Positions 31,732 to 40,814 of a stretch of DNA of 64,000 nt are shown in pieces (the stretch's first letter is position 1; the number at the start of each line of letters is the position of its first letter). The DNA lies in NCBI RefSeq assembly GCF_900100315.1, contig NZ_FNFF01000016.1, positions 1 through 64,000 on the forward strand, given 5' to 3'. The translations under genes and the position numbers were made by a program. Source of the stretch: Streptomyces indicus. Its GTDB lineage: Bacteria; Actinomycetota; Actinomycetes; Streptomycetales; Streptomycetaceae. The notes under the pieces are model-generated. The model was not told the DNA's origin and searched no databases. It saw nothing but the letters and a program-made list of their open reading frames with translations.

Positions 31732-32628
31732 ATGCGGATCAGACCCACGCTGAACTGGGAACCCTCCGACGACCTGCCCGCCGCCACGAACGATCCGACG
31801 GCCGTCGCCGAAGCCGTGCGGGCGGGCGGGGTCGTGGTGCTCAGCGGCGCGGGCCTGTCCACCGAGTCCGGCATCCCGGACTACCGTGGGGAGCACGGGT
31901 CGCTGCGACGGCACACACCGATGACCTTCCAGGAGTTCGTCGGCAGCGAGGCGGCCCGCCGGCGGTACTGGGCCCGCAGTCAGCTCGGTTGGCGGGCCAT
32001 GACCCGGGCACAGCCCAACGCCGGACACCGCGCGGTCACGGCCCTGAGCCGCGCCGGCCTCGTCACCGGCGTCATCACGCAGAACGTCGACGGCCTGCAG
32101 CAGGCCGCCGGAGCCCACGACGTGATCGAACTGCACGGAAGCCTCGGCCGAGTGGTGTGTCTCGACTGCGGCCACGAGGACAGCCGCGCCGCACTCGACC
32201 GGCGGCTGCGCGCAGCGAACCCGGAGTTCGAGCGGGTCGCCGAGCAGCACCGGGCCGCGCGGGTCAATCCCGACGGAGACGTGGAACTGCCCCAGGCGGC
32301 GGTACGGGAGTTCCGCCTCGTGCCGTGCGCGGTTTGCGGAACCGGCGTACTCAAACCCGACGTGGTCTTCTTCGGCGAGAACGTGCCACCCGGGCGCGTG
32401 GCGCGATGCCGGGACCTGGTCGACACCGCTGACACCCTGCTCGTCCTCGGCTCATCCCTGACCGTCATGTCGGGCTTGCGGTTCGTCCGCCGGGCGGCGG
32501 ACGCCGGCACCCCGGTCCTGATCGTCAACCAGGGCCCGACCCGCGGCGACCGCTGGGCCACGGCCCGAATCGAACTGCCGCTGGGGGAAACGCTGTCGTG
32601 GGTGGTGCGGCAGGTGACACGTCCCTGA
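31732..32628 (+). CDS. Sir2-family NAD-dependent protein deacylase (sirtuin)
   Basis: A 298-residue cytoplasmic enzyme removing acyl groups from lysine with NAD. Motifs in order: VLSGAGLSTESGIPDYRG (NAD pocket, about 36-53), TQNVDGLQQAAGAHDVIELH with the catalytic His at its end, zinc Cys pairs in VCLDCGHED and VPCAVCGTG, then LKPDVVFFGENVPP and LVLGSSLTVMSG. All key residues are present. A long insert between the zinc pairs (about 148-190) places it with the roughly 300-residue actinomycete sirtuins. It stands alone, divergent from the lipoprotein gene. Confidence 0.93.
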   Translation: MRIRPTLNWEPSDDLPAATNDPTAVAEAVRAGGVVVLSGAGLSTESGIPDYRGEHGSLRRHTPMTFQEFVGSEAARRRYWARSQLGWRAMTRAQPNAGHRAVTALSRAGLVTGVITQNVDGLQQAAGAHDVIELHGSLGRVVCLDCGHEDSRAALDRRLRAANPEFERVAEQHRAARVNPDGDVELPQAAVREFRLVPCAVCGTGVLKPDVVFFGENVPPGRVARCRDLVDTADTLLVLGSSLTVMSGLRFVRRAADAGTPVLIVNQGPTRGDRWATARIELPLGETLSWVVRQVTRP

Positions 32629-32722
32629 TCGGATGCCCGCTGTCGGCGCGTGGGCGAGCCGCATCTGCGACTCCGTCATGCCCGAACGCGGCTTCGGTGC
32701 CCCGGGCCGAGGGCCCGAGTCG

Positions 32723-32799
32723 TGGCAGGGGTGACAGGAGTCGAACCTGCGACATCCGGTTTTGGAGACCGGCGCTCTGGCCAGCTGAGCTACACCCCT
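32723..32799 (-). tRNA. tRNA-Trp (anticodon CCA)
   Basis: On the minus strand the gene begins AGGGGTGTAGCTCAGCTGGC and ends CACCCCT-G-CCA, with the 3' CCA encoded. The acceptor stem AGGGGTG/CACCCCT is perfect, the anticodon stem CCGGT/ACCGG encloses CTCCAAA with the anticodon at 32763-32765, and the T arm has GCAGGTTCGACTCCTGT. No integrase or attachment repeat adjoins it. Confidence 0.96.
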
Positions 32800-32883
32800 T
32801 GGACGTGCGTCAGTCTGGCACAGACCCCACCGCGCCTCTACGGGGTTTTCCCCGCACCTGTGCGGGCTCGCCGTCTGCGGAGT

Positions 32884-33495
32884 TCAGGACCCGAGGCGGT
32901 GGACGCTGACCGCGTAACCGCCGTCGTCGTAAGGGGCCGCGTCCCAGGTGGCGAAGCGGTCGACCAGGGTGAGGCCGGCCACGGCGCAGTAAGTGTCGTA
33001 TTCCTTCAGCGTGATGGTGGGCGGCACGGGCAGGTGTGCGGCGTCCAGGCCGAAGCCCGCGACCAGCAGGCCGCCCGGGGCCAGGGCGGCGGCCAGCCGC
33101 CGGACCACCGCGGCCTCCGTCCCGGGGGTGAGCAGCGGCAGTACGTTGCCGGCGGCGACCACGAGGTCGAAGTCGGCGCGGATGCCGAGTCCGGCCGGGT
33201 CGAACTCGGCGAGATCCGTGAGGAACCAGGGCAGTTCCGGCGCCTGAGTCCGTGCCACCTCGAGCATCGATGCGTCGAGGTCGATGCCCACGCAGTCGTA
33301 GCCGAGCTCAGCGAGCCGGATCATCACCCGCCCGGTACCGCACCCGGCGTCAAGCACCCGGCCGCCGGCGGGCAGCAACGCCGCACAGAATGAGGCCTCG
33401 CCGTGCACGTCCTTGCCACTGCGTGCCAGCGCGTCGAAGCGCGCCGCGTACTCGTTACCGGACGTCCCACCGGTCAGTTCCTGCCAACGGCTCAT
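32884..33495 (-). CDS. SAM-dependent methyltransferase (class I)
   Basis: A 203-residue methyltransferase. The start ATG 33495 gives MSRWQELTGGTSGNEYAARF, the usual opening of this actinomycete group. Motif I is GGRVLDAGCGTGRVMIRLAE (about 43-62), motif II has VGIDLDASMLEVAR, and DFDLVVAAGNVLPLL is motif IV. The protein ends with a beta-rich part, YCAVAGLTLVDRFATWDAAP. The substrate is probably a small molecule and cannot be named. Confidence 0.9.
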   Translation of the reverse strand: MSRWQELTGGTSGNEYAARFDALARSGKDVHGEASFCAALLPAGGRVLDAGCGTGRVMIRLAELGYDCVGIDLDASMLEVARTQAPELPWFLTDLAEFDPAGLGIRADFDLVVAAGNVLPLLTPGTEAAVVRRLAAALAPGGLLVAGFGLDAAHLPVPPTITLKEYDTYCAVAGLTLVDRFATWDAAPYDDGGYAVSVHRLGS

Positions 33496-33607
33496 GCGAC
33501 CGACTATAGGTCGGCGAAGCCGTCGCCCTGCGCGAGGCCACCGCACTGCGCGAGGCCGCAGCTGCGTGACACCGGCGGGGCCATGTGGTGCGGGGGGGCT
33601 GAGACAT

Positions 33608-33630
33608 GGGTGCCCCGAGGCGGGGCACCC
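33608..33630 (+). promoter_or_regulatory. Perfect hairpin just before the 33638 start
   Basis: GGGTGCCCCG (33608-33617) and CGGGGCACCC (33621-33630) pair perfectly round a 3-base loop. It ends 7 bases before the ATG at 33638, occupying the place of a ribosome site. It could hinder translation, end a transcript from upstream, or show that the true start is the later ATG at 33662. Confidence 0.5.
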
Positions 33631-33637
33631 GGCACGC

Positions 33638-34126
33638 ATGCAAGGACTGCTGACGTATCCGATGAACAGCGCACGCGGCCGGTCCGTACGGCAGGCCGCT
33701 TCCCACCGCCGGTCCGAGGGCAGGCATCGCCGGCGTCCCGCGCGCACCAAGGAGCGGTGGCATCGGCGGCTACTGGCCTATCGCGGAGTCGAGTTATTGC
33801 GCTCCAGCGCGCCCGAGGACGCGGAGTCCGCATGTCTGCTCCTGGTCCACGTGCGCAAGGTGGTCGGCCGGGTGACCTACCGCACGTGCGACCTGTGCGC
33901 CGAGGGCGTGGTCACCGGTGTGGTGCTCGACGAACCGTTCCGCGGCTGCGGTCTGGGCACGAGGGCCCTGTCGCATCTGCGCGCCCAGTACCCGGATCTC
34001 ACCTGGCGCACGACGCTCGACAACCGCTTCACCCGTGACCTGCTGCGCCGGATGCGCATCCCCAAGGCGACGCAGGCGGACGGGTGTTCGCATCACCGGA
34101 GCGCCGTCGCGCAGCCCGGCAGCTGA
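33638..34126 (+). CDS. GNAT-like protein, uncertain
   Basis: A 162-residue protein (154 from ATG 33662). After a basic N-terminal 45 residues there is an acetyltransferase-like core: ACLLLVHVRKVVGRVTYRTC, then GVVTGVVLDEPFRGCGLGTR, where RGCGLGT fits the acetyl-CoA loop (R/Q-x-x-G-x-G/A), and ALSHLRAQYPDLTWRTTLDN. It is shorter than a full GNAT fold and has no recognised substrate. Neither start has a good ribosome site and a hairpin precedes the first. Confidence 0.6.
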   Translation: MQGLLTYPMNSARGRSVRQAASHRRSEGRHRRRPARTKERWHRRLLAYRGVELLRSSAPEDAESACLLLVHVRKVVGRVTYRTCDLCAEGVVTGVVLDEPFRGCGLGTRALSHLRAQYPDLTWRTTLDNRFTRDLLRRMRIPKATQADGCSHHRSAVAQPGS

Positions 34127-34373
34127 CCGGAACCGCGCGCCGGCCGCCTGCTTCGCGGCGCGCGGTGTCCCGTCACCGGCCACGCCAATTCGAGCCGGTC
34201 GCCGCAGTTCACCGCCCTGCCGGTGTCCCACGCCGTCCCACGCCCATGGCCGCGCGGGACGGTTTTCGCTGAGATGAGACACGTACCGAGCGCCTCCCCG
34301 GAGGCCTTCGGACCACGACTTCGCACACGGGGACCAGCCCACGCACCGCCCACGCCACGAAGGAGTCTCACTC

Positions 34374-34997
34374 ATGGCCACGACCTCTGCGACCCCCGCC
34401 ACCCTGACCGCCCTCACCCTCGAAGTGCCCGACGTGGAGCAGGCCCAGCGCTTCTACGCCGCCTTCGGAGTCGGCTCCCTCGTGTCCCTGCGCGAGAGCG
34501 CCGACAGCGCCTCCGGGTTCCGCGGCTTCACCATCGCCCTCACCGTGTCCCAGCCCGCCACCGTCGACCACTTCGTCCAGCAAGCCGTAGCAGCGGGCGC
34601 CACGGTCGTCAGGCCCACGGCCAAGTCCCTGTGGGGATACGGCGGTGTGGTCCAGGCACCGGACGGCACGCTCTGGAAGATCGCCACCTCCGCCAAGAAG
34701 AACACCGCTCCGAGCACCCCTGAGATCGACGAGGTCGTGGTGCTGCTCGGCGTCCAGGACGTGAAGGCCAGCAGGCAGTTCTACGCGGACCGCGGACTGC
34801 GCGTGGCCCGTTCCTTCGGCGGCAAGTACGCCGAGTTCGACACCGGCGAGCAGAGCCCGGCCAAGCTCGCCCTGTACAAGAGGACCGGCCTGGCCAAGGA
34901 CCTCGGCGTACCGGCCGAAGGCCACGGCTCGCACCGCCTGATCCTGAGCGGCGCGCCGGGCACGCTCACCGACCCGGACGGCTTCCGCTGGGAGTGA
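34374..34997 (+). CDS. Two-module VOC (glyoxalase-fold) protein
   Basis: A 207-residue protein with two glyoxalase-type modules: residues 10-105 (TALTLEVPDVEQAQRFYAAF to GVVQAPDGTLWKIATSAKKN) and 115-207 (EIDEVVVLLGVQDVKASRQF to TLTDPDGFRWE). Each module ends with PDGTLW or PDGFRW, the usual strand carrying the metal Glu, but Trp/Lys and Trp-Glu endings leave only one acidic ligand. It may bind rather than transform its ligand. GAAGGAG precedes the ATG. The gene stands alone. Confidence 0.85.
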   Translation: MATTSATPATLTALTLEVPDVEQAQRFYAAFGVGSLVSLRESADSASGFRGFTIALTVSQPATVDHFVQQAVAAGATVVRPTAKSLWGYGGVVQAPDGTLWKIATSAKKNTAPSTPEIDEVVVLLGVQDVKASRQFYADRGLRVARSFGGKYAEFDTGEQSPAKLALYKRTGLAKDLGVPAEGHGSHRLILSGAPGTLTDPDGFRWE

Positions 34998-35111
34998 GCC
35001 CGCTCGGTGCCTGGGCGTGACCCCGCTCGGTGCGGGACGGGTACCGAGGAGCACGAGGTGTGCCGGGTCGGCGGCTGCTCCTGTCACGGCCGCCCCGCCG
35101 GATGCGCCGCA

Positions 35112-36089
35112 TCAGCCCGACTCCCCGTAGACCACCGACCACGGGCGCAGCGGCCCCTCCGCCCGGCCGGGCTGTTCGTCACGGGTGACGGAAGCCGTGC
35201 GGTCGCGGGCGAGTACACCGGCCGCGAGTTCGGCGAAGTGCGGGGCCGCCGGGTGGGCTGACCGCCCGGCCGGCCAGGCCCCGGTGGTGCGCCGGACGAG
35301 GGGGCGGCCCGCCAACGGCCGCCACACCACGCGCGGTTCCTTGCGGGCCACCGGCCCCTGGTCGAAGGCGACGCCGTGGCCCGCGTACACGAGCGCTAGC
35401 AGGAACTCGGGGCTGGCGGCGTGCCGGACGCGACCGGGTACGAAGCCTTCGGCACGGCAGGTGTCGAGGATCCGGTCGTACCAACCGGACGCCTGCGCAC
35501 GGGGGAAGAGCACCAGGTCATGCCCTGACAGGTCACCGAGGGCGATCTCGGGGAGCCGGGCCAGCGCGGAGGCGCGGGGCAGCACGACACCCAGTTCCGC
35601 GGGTACTTCCGGTCCGAGGCGGAGCTCCGTGGCGTCCACCGGTTGATGGACCAGGCCGACGTCGAGCTCACCGGAGGCGAGCAGCCGCAGTTGCTCCTCG
35701 GTGGTGATCTCCTGGAGATCGACGGACAGGCCCGGGGACCGCTCCGCGCAGGCCGTCAGCAGCAAGGAAAGGGTGGCGACCGTGGTGTCGGGCGGAACGC
35801 CTGCACGCAGCGCCCCCAGGCCGCCGTCCCCGGCGCGGCGGGCGAGGGTCCTCAACCGCGTCTCCCTGGCGAGGAGTTCACGTGCCTCGTCGAGGAGCAC
35901 CATGCCGGCAGCAGTCAGCCGGACCTGGCGGCGCGTCCGGTCGAACAGGTCGGCACCGAGGTCCCTCTCCAGCCTGCGTATCGCCTGACTGAGGGGTGGC
36001 TGGGCCATGCCAAGCTGGTCGGCGGCCCGGCTGAAGTGCAGCTCGTCGGCGACGACCACGAAGATGCGCAGGTGGCGCAGGAGATCCAC
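35112..36089 (-). CDS. LysR-family regulator divergent from serine hydrolase
   Basis: A 325-residue LysR regulator starting with GTG 36089. The helix-turn-helix is at about 3-60: LLRHLRIFVVVADELHFSRA, ADQLGMAQPPLSQAIRRLER and DLGADLFDRTRRQVRLTAAG. The periplasmic-binding-protein-like ligand domain follows: LRAGVPPDTTVATLSLLLTA, ELDVGLVHQPVDATELRLGP and FLLALVYAGHGVAFDQGPVA. It is head-to-head with a class-A-beta-lactamase-like gene with 30 bases between them, the same layout as AmpR/AmpC, so it is likely to control that gene. The ligand is unknown. Confidence 0.9.
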   Translation of the reverse strand: MDLLRHLRIFVVVADELHFSRAADQLGMAQPPLSQAIRRLERDLGADLFDRTRRQVRLTAAGMVLLDEARELLARETRLRTLARRAGDGGLGALRAGVPPDTTVATLSLLLTACAERSPGLSVDLQEITTEEQLRLLASGELDVGLVHQPVDATELRLGPEVPAELGVVLPRASALARLPEIALGDLSGHDLVLFPRAQASGWYDRILDTCRAEGFVPGRVRHAASPEFLLALVYAGHGVAFDQGPVARKEPRVVWRPLAGRPLVRRTTGAWPAGRSAHPAAPHFAELAAGVLARDRTASVTRDEQPGRAEGPLRPWSVVYGESG

Positions 36090-36119
36090 AGCCAGGCACC
36101 TTATGAGAGGAGCGAACCG

Positions 36120-37013
36120 ATGGTCGAGAGCCGGATCCGCGAGGTCTTCGCCGCGGCGGGGGCCGAGGGCGTGCTGCACGCGGTCCCGGTCGGGCGCGCG
36201 CCGGATGCCGCGGAGGTGGCCGTCGGCGCGGACGAACCCGTCGTGATCGCCTCGGTGTTCAAAGTGCTGCTGGTCCTGGAGTTCGCCCGGCAGGTGGCCG
36301 CCGGCCAGCTCGATCCCCGTGAGCGGGTACGGGTGACGGCGCACGACCGGCTCGGCGGCTGGGGGACGGCGGGGTGCGCGGACGACATCGAGGTGTCGCT
36401 GCGCGATCTGGCGTATTTCGCCCTCTCGGTGAGCGACAACACCGCGGCGGATCTGCTCCTGGCCCGGGTCGGACCGGACACGGTGCAGCTCCTGGCCAAG
36501 GAACTCGGACTCGACCGCACCCGGATCGTGGGCGGCCCGCGGGAGGCGCTGGCGTCGATGCTGGCCGAGGTGGGCGCGGCGGACCAGGAGGAATTCGCCC
36601 AGCTGTACCCCTCGTTGCCGGACGAGCGAAAGAGCCGGCTCGGCGTGCTCGATCCGCAGCGCACCAACTCCGCCACTCCCCGCGAGATCACCCGGCTGCT
36701 GCGGCTTGTCTGGCGTGACGAGGCGGGACCGGCCCAGGCATGTGCTCTGGTACGGCAGTTGATGTCCCGTCAGGTGTTCCGGCACCGGATGGTGTCCGGA
36801 TTTCCCGACGAGGTGACGGTCGCGGCGAAGACGGGGACCCTGCCCGGACTGCACATGGAGGCGGGAGTCGTCCGTTATCCGGACGGCGGGAGCTACGCGG
36901 TCTCCGTCTTCGCCCGTACGCGGGAACCGACCGCCGCGCGGACGGCGGTGGACTCCGCGATCGGCGCCACGGCCAGGATCGCCGTCGACTTCCTTCGCGG
37001 CCAAGGGTGTTGA
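36120..37013 (+). CDS. Class-A beta-lactamase-like serine hydrolase without signal peptide
   Basis: A 297-residue protein with the three penicillin-recognising motifs: SVFK with Ser45 and Lys48, SDN at 105-107 and KTG at 237-239. A typical class A ExxLN motif with the deacylating Glu166 is not evident; RTNSATPREITRLL (181-194) is the region after it. The N-terminus MVESRIREVFAAAGAEGVLH is not a Sec or Tat signal, so the product would stay in the cytoplasm where it cannot protect the cell wall. It may therefore be an esterase or amidase. AGAGGAG precedes the ATG. A divergent LysR gene adjoins it. Confident as fold, unsure as resistance gene. Confidence 0.88.
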   Translation: MVESRIREVFAAAGAEGVLHAVPVGRAPDAAEVAVGADEPVVIASVFKVLLVLEFARQVAAGQLDPRERVRVTAHDRLGGWGTAGCADDIEVSLRDLAYFALSVSDNTAADLLLARVGPDTVQLLAKELGLDRTRIVGGPREALASMLAEVGAADQEEFAQLYPSLPDERKSRLGVLDPQRTNSATPREITRLLRLVWRDEAGPAQACALVRQLMSRQVFRHRMVSGFPDEVTVAAKTGTLPGLHMEAGVVRYPDGGSYAVSVFARTREPTAARTAVDSAIGATARIAVDFLRGQGC

Positions 37014-37096
37014 CCTGGACTCATATGCGGATGCGTATGGCCGCCACCGGATTTTGATCTTGGACGTCGGGGGCTGGGCCCTGATCTCCTGAAGTC

Positions 37097-38113
37097 ATGA
37101 ACGACAACACAGGCGCCCAGCGCCCGAAGCGCAGAATCCCGTCAGTCGGCCGGCGCACGGTCCTGCGCGGGGCCGGACTCGGCGCGGCCGCCCCGCTCAT
37201 CCCCGGCATCGCCTCAGCTACCACCAGCCCCGACGAGGCCGCGCACGGCGTCACCGCGCCCGGTCCTGTCTCGTTCCGCTGGCTCGGGACGTCCGGCTGG
37301 CGCATCGACGTCGGCGGCCGGACGGTGCTCTTCGACCCGTACCTCACCCGCTTCAAGACCGGCCTGTACGAAGGGGACTTCAAACCGGAGACCAGGCTGG
37401 AGTCCGATCCCGATCTCGTACGGGAACACATCGGCCGTCCCGAGCTCGTGCTGGTCAGCCACTCGCACTGGGACCACATCGCGGACGTGCCCCAGATCGC
37501 GAAGTCCACCGGTGCGCGCATCGTCGGCACCGAGACCACCTTCCACCTGCTGGTGGCGTTCGGCGTGGATCCGGAGCAGATATCCGTGGTGAAAGGCGGC
37601 GAGCTACTGGACTTCGACGGGATCACCGTCGAGGTCGTGCCCAGCCTGCACAGCCGCAACAAGCGGCACTCCTACTTCGCCCCGGGCACACTCAACTCCC
37701 CGCCTGCCACGGCCCCGAAGACCATCAAGGACCTGCCGGAGGGCGACACGCTCGCTTTCCAGGTGACCGCGGGACGCACCGGCCCCGCCGCGTTCCTCAT
37801 GGGCGCCAGCGACTTCGCCGAACGGGCCGTCCAGGGGCTCCGTCCCGACCTCGCGATGGTCGCCGTGCCCTCCAGCACCGCCACCGCCCGTTACGTACCC
37901 CGACTCCTGCGGGCTCTGGACCGGCCCGGCGTCGTCGTCCCCGTGCACTGGGACAACTTCGAGGAGCCGCTCAGCGAACCCCCGCGCCGCGACCCGGCGA
38001 TGGACCTGGACGGGTTCGTCGCCCAGGTCCGCCAGGCGTCCCCGACGAGCCGGATCGTGATCCCCGACTACCGCACGACGTACGGCGGGGACATGCGACC
38101 GGCGGCCCGCTGA
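37097..38113 (+). CDS. Tat-exported metallo-beta-lactamase-fold hydrolase (UlaG-like)
   Basis: A 338-residue protein. The N-terminus has a twin-arginine signal: VGRRTVLRGAGLGAAAPLIP (residues 17-36), cut probably near ASA. The MBL fold follows: SFRWLGTSGWRIDVGGRTVL, then SHSHWDHI with metal ligands His122, His124, Asp126 and His127, a third ligand in VPSLHSRNKR, and Asp in FLMGASDFAE, with PVHWDNF near the end. The simple Zn-hydrolase form resembles UlaG/YtnP-like enzymes, not true beta-lactamases. Substrate unknown. It lies downstream of the beta-lactamase-like gene by 83 bases, perhaps in the same transcript. Confidence 0.9.
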   Translation: MNDNTGAQRPKRRIPSVGRRTVLRGAGLGAAAPLIPGIASATTSPDEAAHGVTAPGPVSFRWLGTSGWRIDVGGRTVLFDPYLTRFKTGLYEGDFKPETRLESDPDLVREHIGRPELVLVSHSHWDHIADVPQIAKSTGARIVGTETTFHLLVAFGVDPEQISVVKGGELLDFDGITVEVVPSLHSRNKRHSYFAPGTLNSPPATAPKTIKDLPEGDTLAFQVTAGRTGPAAFLMGASDFAERAVQGLRPDLAMVAVPSSTATARYVPRLLRALDRPGVVVPVHWDNFEEPLSEPPRRDPAMDLDGFVAQVRQASPTSRIVIPDYRTTYGGDMRPAAR

Positions 38114-38180
38114 GCAAGCCCAGGTCCGCGCACCCGCGGAACCTTCGGACGCGCCTGCCGGCCGCGTGGTGGACGCAGGT

Positions 38181-39479
38181 TCAGTGCGCGGTCTTCGCGA
38201 AGTCCAGGTCGGCGTGGCGGACGGCGTAGGAGGCGGTGGAGACCGTGGCGCCGAGCATGCTGATGCAGCCGAAGAGGAGGAAGGTCGGTCCTGCGCCCCA
38301 CGCGTCCGCCAGGAGGCCGAAGAGCGGGAACATCACCGGGGTGATGCCCACCGCGCTGAGCGCCTGGACGGAGGCGACCCTGCCCTGGAAGGCGAGTGCG
38401 GTGTTGGACTGCATCAGGGCCAGCGACAGTCCGCCGCAGAGGCCGGAGACGAGGCCGGATACGAGCGCCACCATGGCCGCCAGGAGCAGGTTCGGCATCA
38501 CGCCGATCAGGCCGATGCCGGCGGAGGCGATGATCAGGGTGATGTTGTGCCAGTGCCCGGCGCGGGCGAAGCGGCCGCGCACGATGAGCAGGAGAGAGGT
38601 GGTGCAGACGCCGGCGCTGAGGGCGGCGTTCACCCAGGCGCCGCCCGAGGGGCCCCAGCCGCGTTCCTCGGCGAGCACGATGACGCCGACCGCCATCGGT
38701 GGGATGCAGCCGATCATGGAGAGCAGTCCGGAGAGGACGAGCGGGCCCACGACGGGCTGATGGCGCAGGTAGACGATGCCGTCGACGAGGTCGCGGCGGA
38801 CCGTGGAGTCCGCGGCCGGCTGTTCCTCGGGCGGCAGCGGCGCGAGCCGGACCGCGACCAGGAGGAGCAGGGAGAGGGTGAACAGGGCGCCGGTCACCGC
38901 GAACGCGGCGGCGGGCCCGCCCAGGCCCATCGAGAAGCCGGCGAGCGGCGGACCGGCGATGTGGCCGGAGCGCTGCACGAGATTGCGCAGGCTCTGCACG
39001 CGCATCAACTGGTCGCGGCCGGTGAGACGGGGCGGCATGGCCCCGACCGCCGGCATGAACAGGGCGTCCACGACGCCGAAGACGAGGGCGAGCACGACGA
39101 GCAGCCAGAGGCCGGGCGTGCTGAACGCGAGCGTCGCGGCGGCCGCGAGAATCACCACGGCGCGCACCGCGTCGGAGGAGATGACCACGAGGCGCGGGCC
39201 GAACCGGTCAGCGATCACACCTCCGCCGAGCATGAGGATCGCCCGGGGTATCGCGCCGATCGCCATCACCATGCCGACCTGGGCCGGACCGGCCACCTTC
39301 TGTGCGGCCCAGCCGAGTGCCACGAAGTAGGCGGCGTCGCCGACCACGGAGAACGTGTAGGCGATCAGCCAGCGCAACACGTTGCCGTCCCGGTGCACCG
39401 GCGGGGACGGAGGAGGAGCGGCGACAGCGGGGGCGAGCGGGGTCGCTTCGTCAACGGGTTCATCTGGTCGCGAGGTCAC
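38181..39479 (-). CDS. MFS transporter
   Basis: A 432-residue membrane carrier with about twelve hydrophobic segments. The first begins at LRWLIAYTFSVVGDAAYFVA, and the cytoplasmic loop 2-3 has GGGVIADRFGPRLVVIS, the MFS signature. DALFMPAVGAMPPRLTGRDQ and SLRNLVQRSGHIAGPPLAG mark helices 4-5. The type is the MFS_3/enterobactin-exporter-like group of drug and siderophore exporters. The substrate is not shown. It is convergent with the MBL gene and follows the DAO gene by 107 bases in the same direction. Confidence 0.9.
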   Translation of the reverse strand: MTSRPDEPVDEATPLAPAVAAPPPSPPVHRDGNVLRWLIAYTFSVVGDAAYFVALGWAAQKVAGPAQVGMVMAIGAIPRAILMLGGGVIADRFGPRLVVISSDAVRAVVILAAAATLAFSTPGLWLLVVLALVFGVVDALFMPAVGAMPPRLTGRDQLMRVQSLRNLVQRSGHIAGPPLAGFSMGLGGPAAAFAVTGALFTLSLLLLVAVRLAPLPPEEQPAADSTVRRDLVDGIVYLRHQPVVGPLVLSGLLSMIGCIPPMAVGVIVLAEERGWGPSGGAWVNAALSAGVCTTSLLLIVRGRFARAGHWHNITLIIASAGIGLIGVMPNLLLAAMVALVSGLVSGLCGGLSLALMQSNTALAFQGRVASVQALSAVGITPVMFPLFGLLADAWGAGPTFLLFGCISMLGATVSTASYAVRHADLDFAKTAH

Positions 39480-39586
39480 AAACGCGCATGATCTCCCACA
39501 ACGGCGCCCGGTACAACGGAGTTACCGGCTGGACGCCCGGGTTCCGCCTGCCCGGCCACGGCCGTCGGCGACGCCCACCTGCACTG

Positions 39587-40696
39587 TCACGCAGTGAACC
39601 GCTCGGGGCGGAAATCCTCGAGCAGCTCGTCCCCCTTCCCGCTGAGGATCTCCGCGGCAAGCAGCCGGCCGATCAGCGGCCCGAGCGTGATCCCGCTGTG
39701 CGAGACGGCCTCGTAGTAGCCCGGCACGGACGGTACCGCCCCCACCGAGGGCCAACCGTCGGCAGGAATGGGCCGGTTGACGATCCGCGACCCTGCGATG
39801 CGTGCGTTGGCCAGCTCGGGCACGACGCGGCACGCCGACTCGTGCAGCAGCCGGGCGAGCCGGCCCGGATCCTCGCCTGCGTCGATGAGCGCGTCGATCT
39901 CGCGGCTGTGCAGGACGACCGAGGCGTCACCGTCAGGACGGATCTCGATGTGCGGCGCGTGCATGGCCCGGCGGACGGGCACCCAAGCACAGTCGAGCCG
40001 GGCGACGACACCTGGCTCCCGGAGCATCGGCAAGCGCCGCGGCAGGAGTTCCGCGACGCGGCAGGCGCCGGGGCCCGCCGCGTTCACGACGACGTCCACG
40101 TCGAGACGGCTCCCGTCGGACAGGGTGACGGACCGGATGCCTCCCTCGGCACCGGTGCCGATCTCGCATACCGCGCTGCCGGACCGGAGCTCGGCGCCGG
40201 ATGCGAGGGCCCGGCCGACCAGGCGGCCGACGAGACGGCGTCCGTGCACCCAGGCCTCGTCGGGGTAGAACAGGACCGGCCGATCGTCGGGCAGCGCGAG
40301 GGCGGGTTCCAGGCGGGCGCGGACCTCGGCTCCCGTATACGTCTCGACCCGGTAGTCCCAACTGGCGAGCAGCTCGGCTGTCTTGAGGAACTTCTGCTCC
40401 GCCGCGGGGTCGTCCGCCCAGCGCAGGTGGCCGCCCGGGTGCCACCACGACTCGGGCCCGATGGTGTCGGCCAGCTCGCGGTGCGCCGCCAGGCCGGCGA
40501 CGTTCAGGTCGAAGTAGGACCTGCGCGCGGTCTTGTTGCTCGCGTTGACCCACGAGAAGGACCAGTCGGTGACGCCCTCGCCCGGCCGGCCCGCGTCGAT
40601 GAACACCACCTCGGCGCCGTGCCGGGCGAGGTTCCAGCCCACACTCGCCCCGATCACGCCCACCCCGATGACAGCTATCCGTCCTGTCCGCTGCAC
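39587..40696 (-). CDS. FAD-dependent oxidoreductase (DAO family)
   Basis: A 369-residue flavoprotein starting with GTG 40696 behind GAGGAGGG. The Rossmann motif is RIAVIGVGVIGASVGWNLAR (GxGxxG slightly altered: GVGVIG), with the ribose acid in FIDAGRP. FSWVNASNKTARRSYFDLNV is the covalent-FAD or substrate region of the glycine-oxidase-like branch. The second FAD motif is VVVNAAGPGACRVAELL and the C-terminal part has HSGITLGPLIGRLLAAEIL. The branch includes amino-acid and sarcosine oxidases; the substrate is not known. It is divergent from the EPSP-synthase-like gene by 118 bases. Confidence 0.88.
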   Translation of the reverse strand: MQRTGRIAVIGVGVIGASVGWNLARHGAEVVFIDAGRPGEGVTDWSFSWVNASNKTARRSYFDLNVAGLAAHRELADTIGPESWWHPGGHLRWADDPAAEQKFLKTAELLASWDYRVETYTGAEVRARLEPALALPDDRPVLFYPDEAWVHGRRLVGRLVGRALASGAELRSGSAVCEIGTGAEGGIRSVTLSDGSRLDVDVVVNAAGPGACRVAELLPRRLPMLREPGVVARLDCAWVPVRRAMHAPHIEIRPDGDASVVLHSREIDALIDAGEDPGRLARLLHESACRVVPELANARIAGSRIVNRPIPADGWPSVGAVPSVPGYYEAVSHSGITLGPLIGRLLAAEILSGKGDELLEDFRPERFTA

Positions 40697-40814
40697 GGGC
40701 CCCCTCCTCACGGCCGCCGTCCAGGTGGCGGACGAGTCTGCACCGCGCCGGCGCACCGGACAGGATGCGGTCAGCCGCCGTCCACCAACCGGACCCTTCC
40801 CCCAGGAGCAGGAC

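Noticed and set aside
32723..32799. tRNA-Trp as an integration site
   Set aside because: No integrase or partial repeat of the tRNA 3' end was seen nearby; the integrative element is 20 kb away in a kinase gene.
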